Assembly (NCBI RefSeq): GCF_019635465.1
Contig: NZ_JAHBZK010000003.1
Span: 186,001 to 250,000, forward strand
Source: Hydrogenophaga sp.
Lineage (GTDB): Bacteria; Pseudomonadota; Gammaproteobacteria; Burkholderiales; Burkholderiaceae_C
Direction: 5' to 3'
DNA length: 64,000 bases
This document shows positions 39,122 through 47,694 of this stretch, piece by piece. A model generated the notes under the pieces. It did no database searches and was not told the origin of the DNA. It saw nothing but the letters and a program-made list of their open reading frames with translations. The stretch's first letter is position 1. Every line of letters begins with the position of its first letter. Position numbers and translations under genes: made by a program.

Positions 39122-39165
39122 TTGCTTTGGCGAAGACAATTCGATATTTCTCGTATAGTCGCGCC

Positions 39166-39504
39166 ATGCAAGACGACATGACCCGAGACACGGCGGTGCG
39201 CGCGCTGGCCGCGCTGGCCCATCCCCTGCGCCTGGACGCCTTTCGCGCCCTGGTGGTCGCCGGCCCCGAAGGGCTCACCCCAGGGGTGCTGCAGGCGCAG
39301 CTGGGCATCCCTGCCACCACGCTGTCGTTTCACCTCAAGGAGCTGGCCGGTGCCGCGCTGGTGGGTGTGCAGCGCGATGGCCGCCACCTGATCTACCGCG
39401 CGGCCTATCCCCACATGAACGCCCTGGTGGCCTACCTCACCCAGCACTGCTGCGAAGGCGCCGCCTGCGAACTGGTTTCCACTTCTTCACCTTGCGACTG
39501 TTGA
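39166..39504 (+). CDS. arsR: ArsR-family metalloregulator
   Basis: 112 residues from ATG 39166. A winged helix covers about residues 8-90 (LAALAHPLRLDAFRALVVAGPEG and PATTLSFHLKELAGAALVGVQRDGRHLIYRA). The cysteines cluster at the C-terminus (CCEGAACEL and CDC) rather than in the usual alpha-3 ELCVCDL box, which is the arrangement of the type of ArsR that senses arsenite through C-terminal cysteines. It starts an arsR-arsC-acr3 operon; arsC begins five bases after its stop. It should repress from the AT-rich segment before the gene. Confidence 0.88.
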   Translation: MQDDMTRDTAVRALAALAHPLRLDAFRALVVAGPEGLTPGVLQAQLGIPATTLSFHLKELAGAALVGVQRDGRHLIYRAAYPHMNALVAYLTQHCCEGAACELVSTSSPCDC

Positions 39505-39509
39505 CCACC

Positions 39510-40028
39510 ATGACCACCGATCCACCGCTCAACGTGCTCTTCCTGTGCACCCACAACTCGGCGCGCAGCATCCTGGCCGAGGCCTTGCTGAACCACCTGG
39601 GCAAGGGCCGGTTTCGCGCCTGGTCGGCGGGCAGCAGCCCGCGTGAGAACCAGCAGCCCAATCCACTGGCGATCGAAGCGCTGCAACGGGCAGGCATTGC
39701 CACCGAAGGCCTGAGCAGCAAGAGCTGGGACGTGTTCGCCCAGCCCGACGCGCCGCACATGGACCTGGTGATCACGGTGTGCGACAACGCCGCGGGCGAG
39801 GTCTGCCCCTACTGGCCCGGCCAGCCCGCCACCGCGCACTGGGGTTACGCCGACCCGTCCGAGGTACAGGGCACGCAGGACCAGCGCCGCGAAGCCTTCT
39901 TGCAGACGCTGCACGCCATCGGCCGACGCCTGGAGTTGCTGGTGAACCTGCCGGCAGCCAGCCTGCACCGCATGGGCTTGCAGCAGACCGCGCGCGAGCT
40001 GGCCCACAGCGACGAGGTGAAAGCATGA
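39510..40028 (+). CDS. arsC: Arsenate reductase, low-molecular-weight phosphatase type
   Basis: 172 residues from ATG 39510. The P-loop LFLCTHNSARSILAEALLNH holds the catalytic CxxNSxRS pattern. Further cysteine-containing segments (ITVCDNAAGEVCPYWPGQPATAHWGYADPS) correspond to the thioredoxin- or glutaredoxin-coupled reductase family and include the conserved DP pair. It reduces arsenate to arsenite for export by Acr3. It sits between arsR (five bases) and acr3 (61 bases). Confidence 0.92.
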   Translation: MTTDPPLNVLFLCTHNSARSILAEALLNHLGKGRFRAWSAGSSPRENQQPNPLAIEALQRAGIATEGLSSKSWDVFAQPDAPHMDLVITVCDNAAGEVCPYWPGQPATAHWGYADPSEVQGTQDQRREAFLQTLHAIGRRLELLVNLPAASLHRMGLQQTARELAHSDEVKA

Positions 40029-40089
40029 GCGCCGCCGGGCCGCTCCCAAGGTGCTCAGCCCCGCAGTGCGCAGCACGCAGGGGTGTCCG

Positions 40090-41166
40090 ATGACCTCTGC
40101 CGCAGACACCCTGAGCGCACCGCCGCCCGCCATCGGCTTCTTCGAGCGCTACCTCAGCGTCTGGGTGGCGCTGTGCATCGTCACCGGCATCGCGCTGGGG
40201 CAGTTCATGCCCACGGTGTTCCACGCCATTGCGGCCATGGAGGTGGCGCAGGTCAACTTGCCGGTGGGCGTGCTCATCTGGGTCATGATCGTGCCGATGC
40301 TGCTGAAGATCGACTTCGCGGCATTGGGTCAGGTGCGCGCCCACGCGCGCGGCATCGGCGTGACGCTGCTGGTCAACTGGGCGGTCAAGCCGTTCTCGAT
40401 GGCGCTGCTGGGCTGGTTGTTCATTCGCCATGTGTTCGCGCCCTGGCTGCCACCCGAGCAGCTCGACAGCTACGTGGCCGGGCTCATCCTGCTGGCGGCG
40501 GCCCCCTGCACGGCCATGGTGTTCGTGTGGAGCCAGCTGTGCCGCGGCGACCCGTACTTCACCCTGTCGCAGGTGGCCCTCAACGACGCCATCATGGTGG
40601 TGGCCTTTGCGCCCATCGTGGCCCTGCTGCTGGGGCTGTCCTCCATCACCGTGCCCTGGGACACGCTGCTGACCTCGGTCGGTCTGTACATCGTGGTGCC
40701 GGTGATCCTGGCCCAGCTCTGGCGCAAGGCCCTGCTGCGGCGCGGCCAGGCCCGCTTCGACGCGGTGGTGGCCCGCCTGGGGCCGGCCTCCATCAGCGCG
40801 CTGCTGCTCACGCTGGTGCTGCTGTTCGCCTTCCAGGGCGAGGCCATCCTGCGCCAGCCGCTGGTGATCGCCATGCTGGCGGTGCCCATCCTGATACAGG
40901 TGGTGCTCAATTCGGGCCTGGCCTACTGGCTCAACCGCCGGCTGGGCGTGGCGCATTGTGTGGCCGGTCCGTCGGCGCTCATCGGCGCGAGCAACTTCTT
41001 CGAGCTGGCGGTGGCCACCGCCATCAGCCTGTTCGGTTTTCAATCGGGCGCTGCACTGGCCACGGTGGTCGGCGTGCTGATCGAGGTGCCGGTGATGCTG
41101 GCCGTGGTGGCGGTGGTCAACCGCTCGCAGGCCTGGTACGGCGAGCCCGCAAGCAGTGGAAGATAA
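40090..41166 (+). CDS. acr3: Arsenite efflux transporter Acr3
   Basis: 358 residues, ten membrane helices. The segment LAAAPCTAMVFVWSQLCRGDPYFTLSQVALNDAIMV carries the essential cysteine of Acr3 in its fourth helix, and GPSALIGASNFFELAVATAISLFG is the conserved re-entrant segment. It exports arsenite using the proton gradient. The 61-base gap after arsC is GC-rich (CCGCTCCCAAGG...CCCCGCAGTGCGCAGCACGC) and resembles another extragenic repeat. The operon ends here; the next 229 bases form the hydrogenase promoter. Confidence 0.94.
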   Translation: MTSAADTLSAPPPAIGFFERYLSVWVALCIVTGIALGQFMPTVFHAIAAMEVAQVNLPVGVLIWVMIVPMLLKIDFAALGQVRAHARGIGVTLLVNWAVKPFSMALLGWLFIRHVFAPWLPPEQLDSYVAGLILLAAAPCTAMVFVWSQLCRGDPYFTLSQVALNDAIMVVAFAPIVALLLGLSSITVPWDTLLTSVGLYIVVPVILAQLWRKALLRRGQARFDAVVARLGPASISALLLTLVLLFAFQGEAILRQPLVIAMLAVPILIQVVLNSGLAYWLNRRLGVAHCVAGPSALIGASNFFELAVATAISLFGFQSGAALATVVGVLIEVPVMLAVVAVVNRSQAWYGEPASSGR

Positions 41167-41260
41167 GTTTCCAGTTTGTTCAATAGAAAGAGAGTTTCCC
41201 TTTCACTCACGCGAACCCTCTGGGATGAAGGATTTCCAAGACCTCAAAAAAACTAATTGA

Positions 41261-41273
41261 AATCAAAGGGTTG
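41261..41273 (+). promoter_or_regulatory. IHF site in the hydrogenase promoter
   Basis: AATCAAAGGGTTG fits the IHF consensus WATCAANNNNTTR at every specified position. It lies 39 bases upstream of the -24 element, inside an AT-rich stretch (41160-41280) that is unusual for this DNA. Two AGTTTCC repeats 27 bases apart (41166 and 41193) lie further upstream and could be part of the HoxA enhancer. Confidence 0.7.
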
Positions 41274-41311
41274 AAAGCACCGATCGGTGTTTTCCCTTGG
41301 TTGGTGCGTTG

Positions 41312-41327
41312 TGGCGCGTCGATTGCG
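41312..41327 (+). promoter_or_regulatory. Sigma-54 promoter of the hydrogenase operon
   Basis: TGGCGCGTCGATTGCG has the invariant GG and GC at the canonical distance and the TTGC of the -12 box; the -24 box differs from TGGCAC at one base. The expected start is near 41339, a 57-base leader before hoxK. The hoxA gene of the island encodes the matching activator. Confidence 0.75.
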
Positions 41328-41395
41328 AACGGCAGATCACCTGCCTGTCCGCTGGCGGGACCGGATCCGCACCACACCAACGGAGACAACCCACG

Positions 41396-42484
41396 ATGGA
41401 AACCTTCTACGAGGTCATGCGACGCAAGGGCATCTCGCGCCGCAGCTTTCTCAAGTACTGCTCGCTGACCGCCACCTCGCTGGGCCTGGCGCCGTCGTTC
41501 GTGCCGCAGATCGCGCACGCCATGGAGAACAAGCCGCGCACCCCGGTGCTGTGGCTGCACGGGCTGGAGTGCACCTGCTGCACCGAGGCCTTCATCCGCT
41601 CGGCACACCCCCTGGCCAAGGACGTGGTGCTGTCGATGATCTCGCTGGACTACGACGACACCCTGATGGCCGCCGCCGGCCACCAGGCCGAGGCCATCCT
41701 CGAGGAGATCATGACCAAGTACAAGGGTCAGTACATCCTCGCGGTGGAAGGCAACCCGCCGCTCAACGAAGACGGCATGTTCTGCATCCAGTCGGGCAAG
41801 CCCTTCGTGGAGAAACTGCAGAAGGTGGCCAAGGACGCCAAGGCCATCATCGCCTGGGGCTCCTGCGCCAGCTGGGGCTGTGTGCAGGCCGCCAAGCCCA
41901 ACCCCACCCAGGCCACGCCGATCCACAAGGTCATCACCGACAAACCCATCATCAAGGTGCCGGGCTGCCCGCCCATCCCCGAGGTGATGACGGGCGTGAT
42001 CACCTACATGCTCACCTTCGACCGCGTGCCCGAGCTGGACCGCCAGGGACGCCCGAAGATGTTCTACAGCCAGCGCATCCACGACAAGTGCTACCGCCGT
42101 CCCCACTTCGACGCCGGCCAGTTCGTCGAGGCCTTTGACGACGAGTCGGCGCGCAAGGGCTACTGCCTCTACAAGGTCGGTTGCAAAGGTCCGACCACGT
42201 ACAACGCCTGCTCCACGGTCATGTGGAACGAGGGCACCAGCTTCCCGATCAAGGCCGGCCATGGCTGCATCGGCTGCTCCGAAGACGGCTTCTGGGACAA
42301 GGGCTCGTTCTACGACCGCCTGACCGACATCCACCAGTTTGGCATCGAGGCCAACGCCGACCAGATCGGCGGCACCGCGGCGGCCGCGGTCGGTGCGGCG
42401 GTGGCCGCGCACGCAGCGATCTCCGTGGCCAAGCGCGCACGGGACACGGCCAAGGCCAAGGCCACCCCCGCCGAAAAGGCCTGA
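41396..42484 (+). CDS. hoxK: Membrane-bound [NiFe]-hydrogenase small subunit, O2-tolerant type
   Basis: 362 residues. A twin-arginine signal ([14 protein letters not shown], cleavage likely after Ala42) exports the folded dimer. Counting from Met43, the mature protein has cysteines at 17, 19, 20, 115, 120 and 149. These are the six ligands of the 4Fe-3S proximal cluster that gives O2 tolerance ([25 protein letters not shown]). Medial and distal clusters use HDKCYRR and the later cysteines ([16 protein letters not shown]). A C-terminal Ala-rich helix anchors it to the membrane and to HoxZ. First gene of the island, 26 bases before hoxG. Confidence 0.97.
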   Translation: METFYEVMRRKGISRRSFLKYCSLTATSLGLAPSFVPQIAHAMENKPRTPVLWLHGLECTCCTEAFIRSAHPLAKDVVLSMISLDYDDTLMAAAGHQAEAILEEIMTKYKGQYILAVEGNPPLNEDGMFCIQSGKPFVEKLQKVAKDAKAIIAWGSCASWGCVQAAKPNPTQATPIHKVITDKPIIKVPGCPPIPEVMTGVITYMLTFDRVPELDRQGRPKMFYSQRIHDKCYRRPHFDAGQFVEAFDDESARKGYCLYKVGCKGPTTYNACSTVMWNEGTSFPIKAGHGCIGCSEDGFWDKGSFYDRLTDIHQFGIEANADQIGGTAAAAVGAAVAAHAAISVAKRARDTAKAKATPAEKA

Positions 42485-42509
42485 CCCCCGAACCGCAGGA
42501 AGAACGAAC

Positions 42510-44369
42510 ATGGGCGCTTACGAAACGCAGGGCTTCAAGCTCGACAACAGCGGCCGCCGGGTGGTGGTCGATCCCGTGACCCGCATCGAGGGTCACATGC
42601 GCTGCGAGGTCAACCTCGACAGCAACAACGTCATCCGCAACGCGGTATCCACCGGCACCATGTGGCGCGGGCTGGAGGTCATCCTCAAGGGGCGCGACCC
42701 GCGCGATGCCTGGGCCTTCGTCGAGCGCATCTGCGGCGTGTGCACCGGCTGTCACGCGCTCACCTCGGTGCGTGCGGTGGAAGACGCGCTGGGCATCCGC
42801 ATCCCGCTCAACGCCCACCTCATCCGCGAGATGATGGCCAAGACGCTGCAGGTGCACGACCACGCGGTGCACTTCTATCACCTGCATGCGCTCGACTGGG
42901 TCGACGTGGTCTCGGCCCTGCAGGCCGACCCCAGGAAGACCAGCGACCTGCAGCACATCGTCTCGCCCTCGCACCCGATGTCCAGCCCGGGCTACTTCCG
43001 CGACGTGCAGAACCGCCTGAAGAAGTTCGTCGACAGCGGCCAGCTCGGCCCCTTCAGCAACGGCTACTGGGGCTCCAAGGCCTATGTGCTGCCGCCCGAG
43101 GCCAACCTGATGGCGGTCACGCACTACCTGGAGGCGCTCGACCTGCAGAAGGAGTGGGTCAAGGTGCACACCATCTTCGGTGGCAAAAACCCGCACCCCA
43201 ACTACATGGTCGGCGGCGTGCCCTGCGCCATCAACCTCGATGGCGACGGTGCGGCTGGCGCGCCCATCAACATGGAGCGCCTGAACTTCGTTGAAGCCCG
43301 CATCAAGGAGATGATCGACTTCAACAACAACGTCTACGTCCCCGACGTGCTGGCCATCGGCACGATCTACAAGCAGGCCGGCTGGCTGTATGGCGGTGGC
43401 CTGTCGGCCCTCAACGTGGCAGACTACGGCACCTACGAAAAGGTGCCCTACGACCACAGCACGCACCAGTTGCCGGGCGGCGTGATCCTCGATGGCAACT
43501 GGGACAAGATCCACGCCATCGACCCCCGCGACCCCGAGCAGGTGCAGGAGTTCGTGACGCACAGCTGGTATCAGTACGCCGACGAGACCAAGGGCCTGCA
43601 CCCCTGGGACGGCGTGACCGAGGCCAACTACAAGCCCGAAGGCCCGAACTTCAAGGGCACGCGCACGAAGATCGAGCAGCTCGACGAATCGGCCAAGTAC
43701 TCCTGGATCAAGTCGCCGCGCTGGCGCGGCCATGCGGTCGAGGTCGGCCCGTTGTCGCGCTACATCCTGGGCTACGCGCACGCCACGCAAGGCAACCAGT
43801 GGTGCCAGCGCGTCAAGCAGCAGGTCGACGAATCGGCGCGCGCCATCAACAGCGCCATCCCCAAGGCCCTGGGCCTGCCGGAAACGCAATACAGCGCCAA
43901 GCAGTTGCTGCCCACCACCATCGGCCGCACCCTGGCGCGCGCGCTGGAGAGCCAGTACGCGGCCGAAATGATGATGGACGACTTCCGCCAGCTGGTGGCC
44001 AACATCAAGGCCGGCGACCGCGCCACCGCCAACGTCGAAAAGTGGGACCCCGCCACCTGGCCCAAGGAGGCCAAGGGCGTGGGCACGGTGGCCGCGCCGC
44101 GCGGCATGCTGGGCCACTGGATCCGCATCAAGGACGGGCGCATCGAGAACTACCAGTGCGTGGTGCCCACCACCTGGAACGGCTCACCGCGCGACCACAA
44201 GGGCCAGATCGGCGCCTTCGAGGCCTCGCTCATGAACACACCCATGGCCAACCCGGAGCAGCCGCTGGAAATCCTGCGCACGCTGCACAGCTTCGATCCC
44301 TGTCTGGCGTGTTCGACCCACGTGATGAGCGAAGACGGCCAGGAAATGGCGCGCGTGACCGTGCGCTGA
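42510..44369 (+). CDS. hoxG: Membrane-bound [NiFe]-hydrogenase large subunit
   Basis: 619 residues. The NiFe cofactor is held by Cys75 and Cys78 ([19 protein letters not shown]) and by Cys598 and Cys601 (DPCLACSTH). A 15-residue extension after His604 is the peptide removed by HoxM when nickel is in place. [11 protein letters not shown] near the start is the L0 motif. The CTGC form of the first motif is characteristic of the O2-tolerant group. It pairs with HoxK and is matured by the Hyp proteins encoded downstream. Confidence 0.97.
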   Translation: MGAYETQGFKLDNSGRRVVVDPVTRIEGHMRCEVNLDSNNVIRNAVSTGTMWRGLEVILKGRDPRDAWAFVERICGVCTGCHALTSVRAVEDALGIRIPLNAHLIREMMAKTLQVHDHAVHFYHLHALDWVDVVSALQADPRKTSDLQHIVSPSHPMSSPGYFRDVQNRLKKFVDSGQLGPFSNGYWGSKAYVLPPEANLMAVTHYLEALDLQKEWVKVHTIFGGKNPHPNYMVGGVPCAINLDGDGAAGAPINMERLNFVEARIKEMIDFNNNVYVPDVLAIGTIYKQAGWLYGGGLSALNVADYGTYEKVPYDHSTHQLPGGVILDGNWDKIHAIDPRDPEQVQEFVTHSWYQYADETKGLHPWDGVTEANYKPEGPNFKGTRTKIEQLDESAKYSWIKSPRWRGHAVEVGPLSRYILGYAHATQGNQWCQRVKQQVDESARAINSAIPKALGLPETQYSAKQLLPTTIGRTLARALESQYAAEMMMDDFRQLVANIKAGDRATANVEKWDPATWPKEAKGVGTVAAPRGMLGHWIRIKDGRIENYQCVVPTTWNGSPRDHKGQIGAFEASLMNTPMANPEQPLEILRTLHSFDPCLACSTHVMSEDGQEMARVTVR

Positions 44370-44395
44370 CCCCACAAGACCCCGAGGAGCACCCC

Positions 44396-45007
44396 ATGCA
44401 ATCGAGACACATCCGCCGCTGCGCGCTGGCCGTGCTGCTGGCCGCCGTGGCCGGCGTCGCACAGGCCCACACCGGCCATGGCACCCACAGCCTGATGCAA
44501 GGCCTGGCGCACCCCTTCGGCCTGGACCACCTGCTGGCCATGGTGGCTGTGGGCGTCTGGTCGGTTTCTGCCCTGCCGCCCGCCAGGGCCTGGATGGGCC
44601 CGGCCACCTTCCTGGCCGCGCTGCTGGCGAGCGCCGCACTGGGCCTGGCGGGTTTCACCCTGCCCTGGCTGGAGCACGCCATCGCCTTGAGCGTGGTGAT
44701 GTTCGGCGCCATGTTGTTGGTCGCGGCCCGGCCCCTGCCGACGTCGGCCGGCCTGGCCCTGGTCGCCCTGGCCGCATCGATGCACGGCCTGGCGCACGGT
44801 GCCGAAGCGCCCGCTGGTGGCCTCGCTGGGTTCACGGGCTACGCCGCCGGCTTCCTGCTGACCACCGCCGCGCTGCACGTCGGTGGCGTGGCCATCGGCC
44901 TGTCGGTGCGCCGCTGGCTGGGCGAGCGGCGAGCTGCCGTGCTCGGTGGCCTGGGAGCGGCTCTCGGCGCAGCGGGCATCTATCTCTTCGGCCAGCTGGC
45001 GGCCTGA
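44396..45007 (+). CDS. hupE: HupE/UreJ-type nickel permease
   Basis: 203 residues with a cleavable signal peptide (to about Ala24, ending VAQAHTGHG) and six membrane helices. The family motif GLAHPFGLDHLLAMVAVGVWS carries the essential histidines and aspartate, and a later SMHGLAHGAEAP is the second histidine motif. HupE-type proteins import Ni2+ for hydrogenase or urease. It lies between hoxG and hoxZ, a position not occupied by such a gene in Ralstonia eutropha, and shares the hydrogenase promoter. It is 27 bases after hoxG. Confidence 0.92.
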   Translation: MQSRHIRRCALAVLLAAVAGVAQAHTGHGTHSLMQGLAHPFGLDHLLAMVAVGVWSVSALPPARAWMGPATFLAALLASAALGLAGFTLPWLEHAIALSVVMFGAMLLVAARPLPTSAGLALVALAASMHGLAHGAEAPAGGLAGFTGYAAGFLLTTAALHVGGVAIGLSVRRWLGERRAAVLGGLGAALGAAGIYLFGQLAA

Positions 45008-45037
45008 GCGCGCCAACCCAACGCACAGGAGCCCGCC

Positions 45038-45784
45038 ATGAGCACCGTGTCTTCCCAACAGCGGGCGCAGGCCCGCCTGGCCGACGTCACCGGCGTCGAC
45101 GACAACGCCGTGCTGCACGGCCTGAGCATGAAGTCGGTCTATGTGTACGAGGCGCCGGTGCGCCTGTGGCACTGGATCAACGCGCTGGCCATCGTGGTGC
45201 TGTGCGTCACCGGCTTCTTCATCGGCCGGCCCCTGCCCACCATGCCGGGCGAGGCCAGCGCGCATTTCCTGATGGGCTACATCCGCTTCGCACACTTCAC
45301 CGCGGGCTACATCCTGGCCATTGGTTTGCTGGGCCGCGCCTACTGGGCCCTGGTGGGCAACCACCACGCGCGCGAGCTGTTCTGGGTGCCGGTGTTCCAA
45401 AAAGCCTACTGGCGCGAGCTCTTCGGCATGCTGCGCTGGTACGCCTTTCTGAGCGACCGGCCCGGCCGCTACGTGGGCCACAACCCGCTGGCGCGCATGG
45501 CGATGTTCAGCTGCTACCTGCTGCTCACGGTGTTCATGGTGTTGACCGGCTTCGCGCTGTACGGTGAGGGCGCGCAGATGGGCTCCTGGCAGGAGCGCTT
45601 GTTCGGCTGGGTGATCCCGCTGTTCGGCCAGAGCCAGGACGTGCACACCTGGCACCGCATGGGCATGTGGCTGATGGTGGTGTTCGTGATGCTGCACGTG
45701 TACGCGGCCATTCGCGAAGACATCATGGGCCGCCAGAGCATCGTGAGCACGATGATCTCCGGCCACCGCACGTTCAAGGACTGA
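45038..45784 (+). CDS. hoxZ: Hydrogenase b-type cytochrome
   Basis: 248 residues, four membrane helices. Histidines for the two b hemes are visible in VRLWHWINALAIVVLCVTGFF, IRFAHFTAGYILA, and WHRMGMWLMVVFVMLHVYAAIRED. The first 30 residues are a cytoplasmic extension. HoxZ takes electrons from HoxK and passes them to quinone, and anchors the dimer at the membrane. It follows hupE after 30 bases and precedes a HigA-like gene by 18. Confidence 0.95.
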   Translation: MSTVSSQQRAQARLADVTGVDDNAVLHGLSMKSVYVYEAPVRLWHWINALAIVVLCVTGFFIGRPLPTMPGEASAHFLMGYIRFAHFTAGYILAIGLLGRAYWALVGNHHARELFWVPVFQKAYWRELFGMLRWYAFLSDRPGRYVGHNPLARMAMFSCYLLLTVFMVLTGFALYGEGAQMGSWQERLFGWVIPLFGQSQDVHTWHRMGMWLMVVFVMLHVYAAIREDIMGRQSIVSTMISGHRTFKD

Positions 45785-45802
45785 GCGGAGCGCAGCGACG
45801 CG

Positions 45803-46132
45803 ATGGCCCGCCGCCCACAACAACCTGCCCGCGACGTGATCGCGGCCGCCCTGCCGCCCCGCGGTGTGCCGGCCCGCGCGCCGGTGCACCCCGGGCGCTT
45901 GCTGGCGCGCCTGTGCCTGGCGCCGCTGTCGCTCAACCAGAGCGAAGCGGCCAGGGTGCTGGGCATGTCGCGGCGCCGCCTGCACGAGCTGGTGCACGGC
46001 CAGCGCGCCATGTCACCTGACACCGCCATCCGTTGCGCGCGCCAGTTCGGCATCGACGCCGGCTTCTGGCTGGGCCGCCAGGCGGCCTGGGACAGCTTCC
46101 ACGCCTGGCAGCGCCAGCGGCTCGCGCGCTGA
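45803..46132 (+). CDS. HigA-like helix-turn-helix protein inside the hydrogenase operon
   Basis: 109 residues. The region VHPGRLLARLCLAPLSLNQSEAARVLGMSRRRLHELVHGQRAMSPDTAIRCARQFG is a HigA/VapI-type lambda-repressor-like helix-turn-helix, followed by the usual WLGRQAAWDSFHAWQRQ tail. No HigB-like toxin is adjacent. It sits between hoxZ and hoxM (18 and 36 bases), so it is expressed with the hydrogenase. It may be an autoregulator, an antitoxin of a distant toxin or a domesticated DNA-binding protein. Such a gene is not part of the canonical hox operon. Confidence 0.8.
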   Translation: MARRPQQPARDVIAAALPPRGVPARAPVHPGRLLARLCLAPLSLNQSEAARVLGMSRRRLHELVHGQRAMSPDTAIRCARQFGIDAGFWLGRQAAWDSFHAWQRQRLAR

Positions 46133-46168
46133 GCGCCGCGCTGCGCCCCTCTTCAAGGAGACACCGAC

Positions 46169-46840
46169 ATGACCCGCGCCGAGCCGAATGCCGCCACCCC
46201 CTGTCACCCCGGTGGTGACAGGCCCGCCCACATCGTGGTGCTGGGCATCGGCAACCTGTTGTGGGCCGACGAAGGCTTCGGTGTGCGCTGCGTCGAAGCG
46301 CTGCAGCGCAGCCACGAGTTCGCGCCCCATGTGTCGCTGGTGGACGGTGGCACCCAGGGCCTGTACCTGATCCAGCACGTGCAGGCGGCCGATGCGCTGC
46401 TCATCTTCGACGCCATCGACTACGGCCTGGCGCCGGGCACCCTGAAGGAAGTGCGCGACGACGAGGTGCCGCGCTTCCTGGGCGCCAAGAAGATGAGCCT
46501 GCACCAGACGGGCTTTCAGGAGGTGCTCGCGCTGGCGACACTCACCGGCCGCTACCCCGCGCATGTGCTGCTGATCGGCTGCCAGCCCCAGGAACTGGAG
46601 GACTACGGCGGCAGCCTGCGGCCCCTGGTCAAGCAGGCCATGGGCGAGGCCTTGCGCCGCGCGGTGAGCGCCATCGACGCCTGGGGCGGCGCGCCGCGCG
46701 AACGCAGCGCCCCGCTGGGTGAGCGCGAGACGGTGACGCTGGACGAACTGGCGATGACCGCCTACGAAGCCCAGCGCCCCGCCGCGGAGCTGGCCTGCCG
46801 CCAGGGCGACGAGCGCTTCATGCCGGCGCGGGAGGCCTGA
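46169..46840 (+). CDS. hoxM: Hydrogenase maturation endopeptidase
   Basis: 223 residues, HyaD/HupD family. The nickel-checking ligands are seen as Glu in GIGNLLWADEGFGVR, Asp in LIFDAIDYG and His in KMSLHQTGFQEVL. It cleaves the C-terminal extension of HoxG after His604 once the cofactor is complete. The first 25 residues are poorly conserved, so a start a little downstream is possible; no better ATG occurs before the core. It precedes hoxL by two bases. Confidence 0.94.
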   Translation: MTRAEPNAATPCHPGGDRPAHIVVLGIGNLLWADEGFGVRCVEALQRSHEFAPHVSLVDGGTQGLYLIQHVQAADALLIFDAIDYGLAPGTLKEVRDDEVPRFLGAKKMSLHQTGFQEVLALATLTGRYPAHVLLIGCQPQELEDYGGSLRPLVKQAMGEALRRAVSAIDAWGGAPRERSAPLGERETVTLDELAMTAYEAQRPAAELACRQGDERFMPAREA

Positions 46841-46842
46841 GC

Positions 46843-47172
46843 ATGTGCATCGGTAACCCCATGCAGGTGTTGGAAGTGAGTCCGGGCCACGCCTGGTGCG
46901 CCGACGGCGGCGCGCGCCGCCGCGTGGGCACCGCGCTGGTGGGCACGGTGCGTCCGGGCGACTGGCTGCTGGTGTTCCTCGACGACGCACGCGAGCAGCT
47001 CTCGCCCGAGCGCGCCGCCGAGATCACCGCCACGCTGGCCCTGGTGGCCGGGGCGCTGCAGGGCGCCAGCGCCGACACCGCGGCCTTTGATCTGCCCTCG
47101 CGCCACAGCGCCGAGCAACTGCGGGCACTCACCGGTGCCGGCCAACCCATCCACCCACGAACCGGCGCTTGA
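46843..47172 (+). CDS. hoxL: HypC-like chaperone of the membrane-bound hydrogenase (HupF/HoxL)
   Basis: 109 residues. The N-terminal MCIGNPMQVLEV carries the essential Cys2 of the HypC family, and the middle strand pair ALVGTVRPGDWLLVFLDDAREQLS is the OB-fold signature. A 35-residue C-terminal extension distinguishes it from HypC at 52917. HoxL delivers or protects the Fe(CN)2CO unit specifically for HoxG in aerobic hydrogenases. It starts two bases after hoxM. Confidence 0.92.
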   Translation: MCIGNPMQVLEVSPGHAWCADGGARRRVGTALVGTVRPGDWLLVFLDDAREQLSPERAAEITATLALVAGALQGASADTAAFDLPSRHSAEQLRALTGAGQPIHPRTGA

Positions 47173-47195
47173 CAGGCGTTTGAGGAGATCGCTGC

Positions 47196-47657
47196 ATGAC
47201 CACGACCACCAACATCATCGATGAGCAGGCACCGCCGCTGATGCGCCGGCTCGCGCGCGAGCTCGATGCCCGCTGGGTCGACGCCGACAGCGTCACCGCC
47301 TGGAGCGCCGAACCCGGCGATCGCGTGCTGCTGCTGGCGGGCGACCCGGTGCGCTTTCCCGAAGGCCAGGACGTGGCCGCCGTGCTGCCGGAGCTGCACA
47401 AGGCCTGCGCCGCGCGCTTTGCCGTGGCCGTTGTGCCGCGCGAGCAGGAAGACGCCGTGGCCCGGCGCTACGGGTCGCAGCGCTGGCCGTCGCTGCTGTT
47501 CTTTCGCGACGGCCAGTACGTCACCGCCATCGCCGGCATGCACGACTGGGACGTCTTCGTCAAAGGCGTCGACGCCGCGCTGCGCATGCCGCCCTCGCGC
47601 CCGCCCACCATCGGCATCCCCGTCGTCGATGCCCGCCGTTCGGACGGCTGCCATTGA
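47196..47657 (+). CDS. hoxO: HyaE/HupG family Tat-proofreading chaperone
   Basis: 153 residues with a thioredoxin-like fold lacking the CxxC active site (YGSQRWPSLLFFRDGQYV instead). HyaE/HupG/HoxO proteins bind the twin-arginine signal of the small subunit and hold it until maturation is finished. C-terminal residues 125-153 are disordered. It lies between hoxL (23 bases) and hoxQ (37 bases). Confidence 0.9.
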   Translation: MTTTTNIIDEQAPPLMRRLARELDARWVDADSVTAWSAEPGDRVLLLAGDPVRFPEGQDVAAVLPELHKACAARFAVAVVPREQEDAVARRYGSQRWPSLLFFRDGQYVTAIAGMHDWDVFVKGVDAALRMPPSRPPTIGIPVVDARRSDGCH

Positions 47658-47694
47658 GCCGTCCCGCCCTCGATCACTTCGCGAAGCCCTTGCC

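Noticed and set aside
45803-46132. Complete HigBA toxin-antitoxin module
   Set aside because: Only the antitoxin-like gene is present; the neighbours are hoxZ and hoxM.
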